From: Ectothiorhodospiraceae bacterium
Lineage (GTDB): Bacteria > Pseudomonadota > Gammaproteobacteria > Nitrococcales > Aquisalimonadaceae
Reading direction: 5' to 3'
DNA length: 64,000 nucleotides
Assembly (NCBI GenBank): GCA_020831845.1
Contig: JAFIFV010000043.1
Span: forward strand, 1-64,000
Both the position numbers and the translations under genes were made by a program. The notes under the pieces were generated by a model. It ran no database searches. It was not told the DNA's origin and was given only the letters and a program-made list of their open reading frames with translations. Positions 9,893 through 18,114 of the stretch are shown here, piece by piece; within the stretch, counting starts at the first letter, position 1, and each line of letters starts with the position of its first letter.

Positions 9893-10414
9893 TCATTGCT
9901 CCACCAACGCCTGGATCAGTGTGCGGCAGAACGCCGGCAGGTCCGGCGGCACGCGGCTGGAGATCAGGTTGCCGTCGCGCACCACTTCCTGGTCTACCCA
10001 CTCCGCGCCGGCGTTCACCATGTCGTCGCGGATCGATTTGAACGAGGTCACCCTGCCCCCCCGCACGATATCCGCGGACGCCGGCACCCAACCGGCATGG
10101 CAGATGAATGCTACCGGCTTGCCGGCCTCGTGCATGCCCCGGACGAAGTCGATCATCGGTCGGTGGCGCCGCATGTGGTCCGGCGCGTAACCGCCAGGAA
10201 TCACCACTGCGTCGAATTCCTCCGGCCCGCGGTCTTTCACCGCCGCGTCCTGACTGGCACTCAGCCCCTTCTTGCCTGCGTAGTCGGACGCTCCGGTGCC
10301 CAGCACAGTGACCTCGGCACCGGCTTCCTTCAATCGATAGTAGGGGTAGTAGAACTCAAGGTCCTCGAACAGATCGGCAACCAGAATGGCGACATGCTTT
10401 CCTTTCAGTTCCAT
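9893..10414 (-). CDS. PfpI/DJ-1 family protein (YhbO-like)
   Basis: A 173-residue DJ-1/PfpI protein. The putative nucleophile is the cysteine of AFICHAGW, and the conserved acidic residue is in LFEDLEFYYP. This group includes cytoplasmic PfpI proteases and YhbO/YajL-type enzymes proposed to repair glycated proteins or handle glyoxals under stress; which activity applies cannot be read from sequence. The ATG at 10414 has AGGAGA upstream; the longer frame is not needed. It is divergent from the HDOD gene and converges on the repeat-protein gene. Confidence 0.88.
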   Translation of the reverse strand: MELKGKHVAILVADLFEDLEFYYPYYRLKEAGAEVTVLGTGASDYAGKKGLSASQDAAVKDRGPEEFDAVVIPGGYAPDHMRRHRPMIDFVRGMHEAGKPVAFICHAGWVPASADIVRGGRVTSFKSIRDDMVNAGAEWVDQEVVRDGNLISSRVPPDLPAFCRTLIQALVEQ

Positions 10415-10513
10415 CGCGGTGTCTCCTGCTTGGTGAAGGTCAGCGTTTTCCTCATGTGTGACAGGTGTGATGCATTCACGTTCTCGGGAACCCGAACGGA
10501 TTAGCATGGCGGT

Positions 10514-11959
10514 ATGCAGACCTCACTCGTATCCGCTGACGCCCTGGACCGCTGGCTCGCTCGCCTTCAAACCCAGGACCTGCCCGTTCTGAACCGTACC
10601 GTTCAGCGTCTCTGCAGTATTGCTGCGGACCAGGACGCTTCCACCCAGGATCTGGCGATCGTGGTGCTGCAGGATGCCTCGCTGACTTCGGGTGTGCTGC
10701 GCGCGGCGAACAGTGCCCATTTCAATCGCAGCGGCCAGGAAATCAGCACCATCAGCCGCGCTATCGCCCTGCTCGGCTTCGATACCGTGCGCACGATCGG
10801 TTCGTCGCTGGCGGTGATAGACACGCTGCTGCAGGGGGCCACCCGTGAACGGTTGATCCGCATCATGCGGGAATCGGTTTTCGCGGCCACGCAGGCACGC
10901 ATGATTGCGGTGGAAATGCGCACCGGCGGCCCCGAACAGGTGTTCGTGGCGGCGCTGCTTCTGCGCTTGGGGGAGATGGCGTTCTGGTGCTTCGCGGACG
11001 AGCGCGAGGCGCGTTCGGTTGAACGTGCATTGGCTGATGGTCAACGCTCGGCGGCTCTCGTGGAGCGCGAGGCGCTGGGGTTCCCTCTCCGGGATCTCAG
11101 TGTCCGCCTGGCCCGGGACTGGCGTCTGGGCGAACTGATGGAACAGGCGTTGCAGGCGCGCAGTAACCATGCCCAGGGGCAGATCGGTTGCATACAGCTC
11201 GGCCATGCGCTGGAGCGCGAAGTGCGCCAGCATGGCTGGAATGGCCCGTCTACCGCCAAGGTAGTGGAGCGCATCATCGGTGCGGCGGGAATACCGGAAG
11301 AGCGTATGCGGGAGCTGCTGCTGAAGGCGCAGGACGAGAGCGCGCGCATTGCCGAGGCCTTCGGAATCCCGATATCCCGGGTTGATGTACCGGAGGACAC
11401 AGCGGGCGAAGAGGCCTCCCATTCCCGCATCCATCGCCCAGCCCCGGTCCTGCAGTTGAAGATCCTGCGCGAGCTGTCCCTGGTGATGCGCGAGAAACCG
11501 CAGACCCACGTCATTCTGGAGATGATCCTGGAAGGCCTGCACCGCGGGGTGGGCATGGATCGCACGCTGATCAGCATCCTCAACCAGGATCGCAGTGGCC
11601 TGCGCGTGAAGTATGCAGTGGGCGATACCAAAGGCACGCTGACACGGGGCCTGGGCGGCGACCTCGGAGACGATCATCTGGCCGTGGTCCGCCACAGTCT
11701 GAAGACCGGTTCGGTGGTGCAATTGATGAGCCTGAGCCCGGAACATCAGCGACGGTGTGGCCTGGAAGCGTTTCAGCAGATGATCGGTGGCCTGGATGCT
11801 ATCCTCGCGCCGCTGGTGATTCGGGGCCGCAATATCGGGCTTATCTATACCGACCGGATTCACAGCCATCGCTTGCTGGATGAGGAAACCGTAGCCAGCG
11901 TGCTGCATTTCTCCGATCAGGCGAACCTCGCCCTGGAGCACTTGGCGGAGGCCCGCTGA
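10514..11959 (+). CDS. HDOD-GAF domain signalling protein
   Basis: A 481-residue cytoplasmic protein. Residues about 15-215 form an HDOD domain (LPVLNRTVQRLCSI, SLTSGVLRAANSAHF, ISRAIALLGFDTVRTIG), a degenerate HD-type module found in proteins linked to cyclic-di-GMP and stress signalling. Residues about 315-475 look like a GAF domain (VGMDRTLISILNQD, then VIRGRNIGLIYTDR). No output domain such as GGDEF is present, so it may act by protein contact. The start lies 99 bases from the divergent pfpI gene. Confidence 0.85.
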   Translation: MQTSLVSADALDRWLARLQTQDLPVLNRTVQRLCSIAADQDASTQDLAIVVLQDASLTSGVLRAANSAHFNRSGQEISTISRAIALLGFDTVRTIGSSLAVIDTLLQGATRERLIRIMRESVFAATQARMIAVEMRTGGPEQVFVAALLLRLGEMAFWCFADEREARSVERALADGQRSAALVEREALGFPLRDLSVRLARDWRLGELMEQALQARSNHAQGQIGCIQLGHALEREVRQHGWNGPSTAKVVERIIGAAGIPEERMRELLLKAQDESARIAEAFGIPISRVDVPEDTAGEEASHSRIHRPAPVLQLKILRELSLVMREKPQTHVILEMILEGLHRGVGMDRTLISILNQDRSGLRVKYAVGDTKGTLTRGLGGDLGDDHLAVVRHSLKTGSVVQLMSLSPEHQRRCGLEAFQQMIGGLDAILAPLVIRGRNIGLIYTDRIHSHRLLDEETVASVLHFSDQANLALEHLAEAR

Positions 11960-12014
11960 TGCCTCATCACCAGCCGGCTCCAGGGCGCGTCCGGGAGCCG
12001 GTCGGTATGACGTT

Positions 12015-13061
12015 TCAAGCCTCGGCAGCGGCTGCCTCCGGGGCGCTGACGCGAATCTGTATGCCGAACTCGCGCCAGCGCTGCATGGCATAGGCCGGAT
12101 CCAGCAGCTGATCCGGCATGTACAGTCCCGGTGTCACCGGCGCCTGCCCGTTCAGGCCAAGCAGGCGCTCCACGGTCAGTGCCACGTTCAGAGCGGTCAC
12201 CGGCGCCTGGCCTTCCGGGTGAACCAGGTCCACGCGCAAGGCTGCTGGTCGCCCCTGCAGGTCCTCCCCGCTGAGTTCCACGATGGTTTCGCTGGAGAAC
12301 GGCTCTCCGCGTCGACGGCTGGCCGTTGCGCCCACCGCCAGGTCGAATCGCACCGTGGCGGCGCCGGTCCGTGCAGCCAGGCTGAGTACATCGAAGGGTG
12401 CATAGGCCTCGACCTCCAACGGTTGCCCCGTGATGTCGGTCGTCATTCGCCGCATCGCCTGGTCATTCTCCGTTACCCAGCGCCAACGGCCGTCCTGTCG
12501 AATCATGGCCGTCGGTCCGCCGGCCGTGGTCAGGCGCTCGAAGTCGGCATGGGCGGCGGGGCCGCCGATATCCTCGCTGTCCAGTACAGCGGTCATGGCG
12601 ATCTGCTCGAGCCTGCGGAATTCCTTGCCGTAATGCAGGACCGGCAGGGCCGCGATGCCCACCAGCCACTCGCTGCCCAGCACGATGGCCGAGTCGTTGG
12701 GCCGGCTGATGTAATGTGCCACCTCGGGGCCCAGCTCGGTCAGACCCGAGGAAATACTGAGATACGGAATACCCCTGGCCTGGGCGAAGGGGATGGAGTG
12801 CAAGTGCTCGTCTTTCACGAACAGCACCACTGCGCTGAACTGGTTCTGGGTCGACAGACCAAGGCCGGGCTGGTCGAGATCAACGGCCACAGCCGTGGCG
12901 TTACCCAGTTCCCCAGCGACCGATGCCGCCTTCTCCAGATTTCGCCCGCCGATGGCTATGGGTTGTTCGGGGTGCAGCTCGCGCAGGGCTCGAGCCGCCT
13001 TGGAACCGACGATGCCTGAGCCGCCAATGATCAGAACAGGGTGGGGCGAGGGATGTGACAT
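12015..13061 (-). CDS. Saccharopine dehydrogenase-like NAD(P)-binding protein
   Basis: A 348-residue protein starting with a Rossmann motif, LIIGGSGIVGSKAARAL, typical of the saccharopine dehydrogenase/trans-acting enoyl reductase superfamily. The remainder fits the catalytic part of that family, with no membrane segments. The exact reaction is not readable; such proteins act on amino-acid or lipid-linked substrates. GGAGAG precedes the start at 13061. It is divergent from a TetR-family gene across 117 bases that hold a candidate operator, so control by that regulator is likely. Confidence 0.75.
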   Translation of the reverse strand: MSHPSPHPVLIIGGSGIVGSKAARALRELHPEQPIAIGGRNLEKAASVAGELGNATAVAVDLDQPGLGLSTQNQFSAVVLFVKDEHLHSIPFAQARGIPYLSISSGLTELGPEVAHYISRPNDSAIVLGSEWLVGIAALPVLHYGKEFRRLEQIAMTAVLDSEDIGGPAAHADFERLTTAGGPTAMIRQDGRWRWVTENDQAMRRMTTDITGQPLEVEAYAPFDVLSLAARTGAATVRFDLAVGATASRRRGEPFSSETIVELSGEDLQGRPAALRVDLVHPEGQAPVTALNVALTVERLLGLNGQAPVTPGLYMPDQLLDPAYAMQRWREFGIQIRVSAPEAAAAEA

Positions 13062-13106
13062 GATGCTCTCCAGGGTTGTTATCGGGAATAAATTACGTTT
13101 AGTAGG

Positions 13107-13119
13107 TTACTGATAGTAA
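13107..13119. promoter_or_regulatory. Candidate TetR-family operator (TTACT-GAT-AGTAA)
   Basis: A perfect 5+3+5 palindrome lies in the gap between the saccharopine dehydrogenase-like gene and the divergent tetR gene, in an AT-rich stretch that also carries a second, poorer TTAC/GTA pair about 13 bases away. Location between regulator and target fits autoregulation plus control of the neighbour. Direct evidence of binding is lacking. Confidence 0.45.
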
Positions 13120-13178
13120 GTTATGCTGGAGAAAAGTCAAACGATGATCGTTCGGTTCTTATGGGAGGCATCGCAATC

Positions 13179-13784
13179 ATGAGCGCGGCAGCCGCCAGGC
13201 GCATGTCCAAGCCACAACGGCGTGAGCAATTGCTGGAAACCGCGCAGCGCATCGTGCGGAACGAGGGTACCGAGGTACTGACGCTGGGGTATCTGGCCGA
13301 GCGTGCGGGCGTCAGCAAGCCCATTGCCTACGAACACTTCGGCACGCGGCCAGGGTTGCTGATGGCTCTGTACGGGCGCATTGACGAGCTTCACGTCAAG
13401 GCGCTGAAGGAAGCGCTGGCGGTCGCGCCCGCCACGCTGGAGGGCGTGGCCCGGGTGATTGCCGAGGCGTTCATGCATTGCTATGCGGTGCTCGGTGACG
13501 AATGCCATGTGGTCGCCGCCGCCATGAAGGGCGATGAGACAATGGACGCGTTCCAGGCGGAGTTGATGGATCGCTACGTGGCGCTGTACCACGATGCGTT
13601 CCGGCCCTATGCGACGCTGCCCGACCAGGAACTGCACTTGCGCTGTACCGCACTGATCGGTGCCGCAGAAGCGCTATCCCGGGAGATGCTCCGTGGCCGG
13701 ACCACAGAAGCCGACGCAGCCGCCTGCCTGAGCGCGTTGATCGTCAGCAGCCTCAGCCGTCCAGCACCAACTGGGTCTGGGTGA
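13179..13784 (+). CDS. TetR-family transcriptional regulator
   Basis: A 201-residue regulator. The N-terminal helix-turn-helix is REQLLETAQRIVRNEG followed by LAERAGVSKPIAYEHFG; the C-terminal part is the usual helical ligand-binding and dimer domain. I chose ATG 13179 because GGGAGG lies ten bases upstream; the ATG at 13161 contains that site and lacks its own. The 3' end overlaps the end of the convergent thioesterase gene by 32 bases. The likely target is the divergent saccharopine dehydrogenase-like gene. Confidence 0.88.
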   Translation: MSAAAARRMSKPQRREQLLETAQRIVRNEGTEVLTLGYLAERAGVSKPIAYEHFGTRPGLLMALYGRIDELHVKALKEALAVAPATLEGVARVIAEAFMHCYAVLGDECHVVAAAMKGDETMDAFQAELMDRYVALYHDAFRPYATLPDQELHLRCTALIGAAEALSREMLRGRTTEADAAACLSALIVSSLSRPAPTGSG

Positions 13785-14157
13785 TCACCGAGCACAGTCG
13801 GCCGTCCTGATTGCGGATGGTGGTTTGCCATACCATCGTGGTCCGCCCCCGGTGCAGCGCCACGCTTTCTCCGGTGACCACGGTGTCCACCCGGGCCGCG
13901 CCGATGAACTTGGTGCTGGAATCGGTGGTGGTTGTGCGTTTGCCGGGGGGCAGGTTCACCACGGTGCCCACGGCGCCCAAGGTGTCAGCGAAGGCCATGT
14001 GGGCCCCACCGTGCAGCGTGCCGCCTGCGGTACACAGATCGGGCCGGACGGCCAGTTCCGCCAGCACGCGTTCCGGTCCCACTTCCAGGAAGCGGATGCC
14101 CATCAGACCCGGGAACAGCGGCGCCAGCCGTTTCTGGATGGCTTCGATATCGATCAT
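13753..14157 (-). CDS. PaaI-family hotdog thioesterase
   Basis: A 134-residue single-domain hotdog protein with the family hallmark LHGGAHMAFADTLGA and a later strand block TDSSTKFIGAA and TMVWQTTIRNQDGRLC. Such enzymes hydrolyse acyl- or aryl-CoA thioesters; the substrate cannot be told. The ATG at 14157 is preceded by GGAGGAGAA and overlaps the stop of the upstream PfpI-like gene as ATGA, so the two are translationally coupled. The much longer open frame upstream is not coding in this frame. Confidence 0.88.
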   Translation of the reverse strand: MIDIEAIQKRLAPLFPGLMGIRFLEVGPERVLAELAVRPDLCTAGGTLHGGAHMAFADTLGAVGTVVNLPPGKRTTTTDSSTKFIGAARVDTVVTGESVALHRGRTTMVWQTTIRNQDGRLCSVITQTQLVLDG

Positions 14158-14852
14158 GTTTTCTCCTCCAGTCGTGCCGCGGCCAGCGCAACATCGCGCT
14201 GGCGCTTCTCCCGGCTGGCCGCGAGCCGGCGCTCTACCAGTGCCCTGACCTCCGCGGGAGCGGTTTCCGGCCCGCCGGCGTTGAAGGGCGGCTCCGGAGC
14301 GTATTCCAGCGCCAGTTGGATGGCCTGTGCCACCGTGGGTCCGGCCACTTCCTGCGCCACGGACAGCGCGAAGTCGATACCTGCGGTGACGCCGCCCCCG
14401 GTAATGATATTGCCGTCCCGCACCACGCGCGCGGAGACCGGTCGGGCGCCGAACGGCGTCAGCAACTCGCGCCAGGCCCAGTGGCAGGCTGCGTCGCGAC
14501 CCCGGAGCAAGCCTGCCGCCGCCAGAATCAGCGAACCGGTGCAGACCGAAGTCACATAGCGCGCAGTACCGGCCAACCGACGAATCTCGGCAATGAAAAC
14601 CTGATCCAGTGCGGCGTCGGTGGTGCCCGGGCCCCCGGGGACACAGAGCACGTCGCAGCATTCAATATCGGCCAGTTTCATCACCTTGGCAAAACGCAGC
14701 CCGTCCTCGCTCTCCACGGTGTCGCCGCAGGTGCCCGCCAGGCATAGCCTGGCACCGGGCAGCCGGCTCAGTACCTGGTGAGGGCCGGTGAAATCCAACT
14801 GGGTGACACCGGGGAAAACGGCGAAAACGATGGAGAACTCCGACGTGCTCAT
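14154..14852 (-). CDS. DJ-1/PfpI family protein, isonitrile hydratase-like
   Basis: A 232-residue DJ-1/PfpI-fold protein with the nucleophile cysteine in VTSVCTGSLILAAAGLL and the family segments CVPGGPGTTDA and VVRDGNIITGGGVTAGIDF. That combination resembles isonitrile hydratase (InhA) and the sensor half of GlxA-type regulators. It overlaps the thioesterase gene by four bases and is divergent from a GlxA-type AraC regulator that carries the same fold, so regulator and target share a domain ancestry. Reaction not assigned. ATG 14852 matches the family N terminus. Confidence 0.82.
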   Translation of the reverse strand: MSTSEFSIVFAVFPGVTQLDFTGPHQVLSRLPGARLCLAGTCGDTVESEDGLRFAKVMKLADIECCDVLCVPGGPGTTDAALDQVFIAEIRRLAGTARYVTSVCTGSLILAAAGLLRGRDAACHWAWRELLTPFGARPVSARVVRDGNIITGGGVTAGIDFALSVAQEVAGPTVAQAIQLALEYAPEPPFNAGGPETAPAEVRALVERRLAASREKRQRDVALAAARLEEKT

Positions 14853-14934
14853 CTGTGCTTCCTCCGTGAGATGTGTTGCCAGCTTAGCTTCGGTATCATC
14901 AGTCTGAAATGACCAGTTTCCCTGATTTTCTGCC

Positions 14935-15867
14935 ATGTCCAGAACCATAGATTTCCTCCTGTTCGAAGATTTCCAGCTCCTGGATGCGGCCGGTCCCGTC
15001 GCTGCGTTCGAGATCGCCTCCCGGATTGTCGGCGGGGCGTATCGCGTGACTCCGGTAGCCGTTGCCCATGGGCTGGTTCGCAGTTCCTCCGGCGTGAAGC
15101 TGCATGCCATGGGGTGCGCAGTCCGCCGTCCGCACACGCTGGTTGTGGTCGGTGGCCAGGGAGTGGGTGCGGCCGCCCGCAGCGCTGATCTCATCGCGTT
15201 CGTGCAAGGCGTGGCCGGTGCCGGAGGCAGGATTGCCAGCGTCTGTTCGGGTTCCTTCGTGCTGGCGGCAGCCGGTCTGCTGGACGGCAGGCGAGCCACC
15301 ACGCACTGGGGCCGGACCGCTTCGTTCGCCCAAGCCTTTCCTTTGGTTCGCCTGGAGCCGGATCGCATTTACACGCGGGATGGCAACTACTGGACCTCGG
15401 CGGGAATCAGTGCCGGCATCGATCTGGCACTGGCCATGATCGCAGATGACCTGGGAGAGCGCGTTGCCAGGAACACTGCCCGGCAACTGGTGGTACCGTA
15501 CCGGCGTTCCGGCGGCCAGTCGCAGTTCTCTTCGCTGCTGGAAAGCCAGCAGGCGGAGGGTCGCTTCGGTAACTTGCTGGACTGGGTGCGGGATCATCTG
15601 CGCGATCCGCTGACGGTGGAGCAACTGGCCGACCGTGTCTGCATGAGCCCCCGCCACTTCGCCCGTGCGTTCAAGCGTGAGATGGGCCTGACGCCGGCCA
15701 AGGCGGTGGAACGGCTGCGCCTGGAAGCGGCGCGGGTGCGGCTGGAGGCGGACACCGCCCGCATCGAAATCATCGCCGAGGAAACCGGTTTCGGAAACCC
15801 GGAACGCATGCGTCACGCATTCGTGCGCACCTTCGGTCGGCCGCCCCAGGCACTGCGACAGCGCTGA
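14935..15867 (+). CDS. GlxA-family AraC-type regulator with DJ-1/PfpI sensor domain
   Basis: A 310-residue regulator. Residues about 5-180 form a DJ-1/PfpI-like domain (LVVVGGQGVG, ASVCSGSFVLAAAGLLDG, YWTSAGISAGIDLAL), and residues about 210-308 form the two-helix-turn-helix AraC domain (LTVEQLADRVCMSPRHFAR and ETGFGNPERMRHAF). It is divergent from a PfpI-thioesterase pair across an 82-base gap and most likely controls it. The retained cysteine in the sensor domain could still bind or react with a ligand; the ligand is unknown. Confidence 0.9.
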   Translation: MSRTIDFLLFEDFQLLDAAGPVAAFEIASRIVGGAYRVTPVAVAHGLVRSSSGVKLHAMGCAVRRPHTLVVVGGQGVGAAARSADLIAFVQGVAGAGGRIASVCSGSFVLAAAGLLDGRRATTHWGRTASFAQAFPLVRLEPDRIYTRDGNYWTSAGISAGIDLALAMIADDLGERVARNTARQLVVPYRRSGGQSQFSSLLESQQAEGRFGNLLDWVRDHLRDPLTVEQLADRVCMSPRHFARAFKREMGLTPAKAVERLRLEAARVRLEADTARIEIIAEETGFGNPERMRHAFVRTFGRPPQALRQR

Positions 15868-15908
15868 TCCCCCCAATCGGTTATTGTCGGCGACCGTGAT
15901 CCGGTGCC

Positions 15909-16868
15909 TCAGTCCTCCACGGCATTCACGAGTCGTTGCCGCAGATCGCGGTCGGGCAAGGGACCCTTGCCGGCGGCGACGTTGTCCGCGGCGTGGTCCG
16001 GGTTGCCGGTGGCCGGAATCACGGCGGTGACCGCCGGGTGCGCGATCAGGAACTTCAGGAACAGCTGGGCCCACGAGCTTGCCCCGATATCCCCGGCCCA
16101 ATCCGGCACCGGCCGGTCGCCCACCCGGCGGAACAGTCGGCCCTGCCCGAAGGGCTCGTTGATCAGCGTGGCCACGCCGTGCTCCTCGCAGGCGGGCAGC
16201 AGTCGCTGTTCCGCATTCCTTTCCAGCACGTTGTAGTTGAACTGGACGAAATCCAGCGGGTAGCGCTCGATCAACCGGATCAGGTCGTCATGCCTGGCGG
16301 CCTGGTAGTGGGTGATTCCCAAGTAGCGGATACGCCCTTCATCCTTCCAGGCCTGCAGCGTTTCCAGATGGGTTTCCAGATCCCGCAGGTTGTGCACCTG
16401 CATCAGTTCCATGGGGTTGCGGCGCATCAGGCGCATGGAGGCCTCCATCTGGTCGATGCCGGCCTCGCGGCCGTCGGTCCAGACCTTGGTGGCCATCCAC
16501 AGCCGTGCGTCGGCATCCTCCTCGTCCGCCAGCAGGCCCACCACGCGCTCCGACTGACCGTACATGGGGGAGGAGTCGATGACCCGGCCACCGCCATCCA
16601 GGAACGCGCGCAGCACCTGTTGCATGCGTTCCAGCGCTCCGCGATCCCCCGGGTCGATGTTGAAGCTGCGGTAGGTGCCCATGCCGGCAGCGGGCAGTTC
16701 CTCGCCGGTGGAGGGGATCTCGCGCAGGATGAGATCCTGTGGTTCCGGCGCGGCACCGGCGATGACGCGCCGTGTCGGCCAGCTACCAAGGGCGGCCAGC
16801 GCGGAACCGCCGGCCAGCCCTCCCAGCACTTGTCGTCTGGTCAGCATCCAGTATTTGCTCGTACCCAT
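15909..16868 (-). CDS. Tat-exported aldo/keto reductase
   Basis: A 319-residue aldo/keto reductase preceded by a twin-arginine signal (LTRRQVLGGLAGGSALAALG). The catalytic tyrosine sits in IDSSPMYGQSERVVG, the conserved lysine in ATKVW and the substrate-side segment in MQVHNLRDL. Family members reduce carbonyls with NAD(P)H; a Tat signal implies folding with cofactor in the cytoplasm and export, which is uncommon but known. ATG 16868 has AGGAGG eight bases upstream. It lies 57 bases downstream of the DUF2235 gene on the same strand. Confidence 0.82.
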   Translation of the reverse strand: MGTSKYWMLTRRQVLGGLAGGSALAALGSWPTRRVIAGAAPEPQDLILREIPSTGEELPAAGMGTYRSFNIDPGDRGALERMQQVLRAFLDGGGRVIDSSPMYGQSERVVGLLADEEDADARLWMATKVWTDGREAGIDQMEASMRLMRRNPMELMQVHNLRDLETHLETLQAWKDEGRIRYLGITHYQAARHDDLIRLIERYPLDFVQFNYNVLERNAEQRLLPACEEHGVATLINEPFGQGRLFRRVGDRPVPDWAGDIGASSWAQLFLKFLIAHPAVTAVIPATGNPDHAADNVAAGKGPLPDRDLRQRLVNAVED

Positions 16869-16925
16869 GCCTTGCCTCCTGGTTCCACTGTAGGCCATGC
16901 ATGGCGTGGTTGCAGAACGCCGCAT

Positions 16926-18008
16926 TCAGAGCAGCGACGCCAGGTCCCGCAGCCGCCGCAGCGAGGCCGAGGCCATCCCCTCCAGCCGCAGGTAAGCGCC
17001 GATGGGATTTATGGGCCGATACGTCCGCAGCTTGCGCAGGCGCTGTTGCACCGTGTCGCTGACGTGCTCCTCGCCGTTCCGTGTCTCGCCCACCGTGCGG
17101 TAGCTACGGCTGCTGATCAGCTGGTAGGCACCCTTCATGAACGCACCGAAGGAGTCGTGTGGCTCGGCCAGGACGTTGGATGGCGAAAGCCGGGGCAGTT
17201 TGTCCTCGCGAAAGGCGAGACCGCATTCCTTCAGGCGTTCCGCCATCCAGAGCAGCGGTATGTCGGACAGCTCCGCCCGGTGGTAACCGCCGCCCACGTC
17301 GGCGTGGGCACCGCAGAACCATACCTGCTCCATGCGCTGGTCCGGCTTCTGTCTTGGCGACCATAGCGTGGGAGCAAAGCTGGCGCGGTGTTCATCCACC
17401 GCGACGGCATGGAAGGCGTTCTCTACGATCCCACTGAGTTCTGTGTCGTGGAACTGGTAGCGCCGGGCGTTGAACCAGTTGAAGGAGTTCAGCGGAACGC
17501 CCAGGGCCCCCACGGTGTCCCAGACGCCAAGGCAGGTAATGCCCACCTCACGGGAGTAGCGCTCCCGGAACACCTCAGCGACCGGGCTGTCAGCGCCCTC
17601 GTCCCGGGTCCGGTAAAGCTCGTAGGCGGCATGGATTTCCTTGCGGTGGCTCTTCTGCAGCAGGCCGACATTGCGGATCATGCCCACCAGGCTGCGGGCC
17701 GAGTAGGCACCGCGGCTGAAACCGATGACGTAGATCTCGTCACCATCGTCGTAGCTGGCGACCAGTTCCTCGTAGCCTTCCTTGATGCGGCGGTCCAGGC
17801 CAACGCCCAAGGCGCCGCCGCGCAGGCGGTTGTACCAGCGGTCACCGACGCCTCGAATGTAGACGGCATGCTGCTTCACGCCGTTGTCGTCCTGGTCGCT
17901 CAACGCCAGGTACAGTTTCCGGACATTGGTATTGGCCCCGGATTCCACGTCGCCATCATCGTTGGGGGTGTTCCAGGTGCCGTCAAAACAGATCACGATG
18001 CGCTTCAT
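16926..18008 (-). CDS. DUF2235 alpha/beta-hydrolase (Tle1-like fold)
   Basis: A 360-residue protein of the DUF2235 family. It begins RIVICFDGTWNTP, the family signature, and has the nucleophile elbow GFSRGAYSARSL, an acidic residue in CLGVWDTVGALG and a histidine in CGAHADVGGGY, which together make a complete Ser-Asp-His set. The same fold occurs in type VI secretion phospholipase effectors (Tle1), but no VgrG, PAAR or immunity gene lies nearby and there is no signal peptide. A housekeeping cytoplasmic lipase or esterase is thus more likely. ATG 18008 has AGAAGGAG upstream. Confidence 0.83.
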   Translation of the reverse strand: MKRIVICFDGTWNTPNDDGDVESGANTNVRKLYLALSDQDDNGVKQHAVYIRGVGDRWYNRLRGGALGVGLDRRIKEGYEELVASYDDGDEIYVIGFSRGAYSARSLVGMIRNVGLLQKSHRKEIHAAYELYRTRDEGADSPVAEVFRERYSREVGITCLGVWDTVGALGVPLNSFNWFNARRYQFHDTELSGIVENAFHAVAVDEHRASFAPTLWSPRQKPDQRMEQVWFCGAHADVGGGYHRAELSDIPLLWMAERLKECGLAFREDKLPRLSPSNVLAEPHDSFGAFMKGAYQLISSRSYRTVGETRNGEEHVSDTVQQRLRKLRTYRPINPIGAYLRLEGMASASLRRLRDLASLL

Positions 18009-18114
18009 TACCCCTCTCCTTCTGGTTATCGGGTCATGAAGCAAGCTTAGGCGGCAGCCGGAAGCCCGTCAGCGGCTTGCATCCCGCGACGCTCCCGGTT
18101 GCCGCGTCGGGGTC

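Noticed and set aside
16926..18008. DUF2235 protein as a type VI secretion effector
   Set aside because: No VgrG, PAAR, Hcp, adaptor or immunity gene lies nearby.
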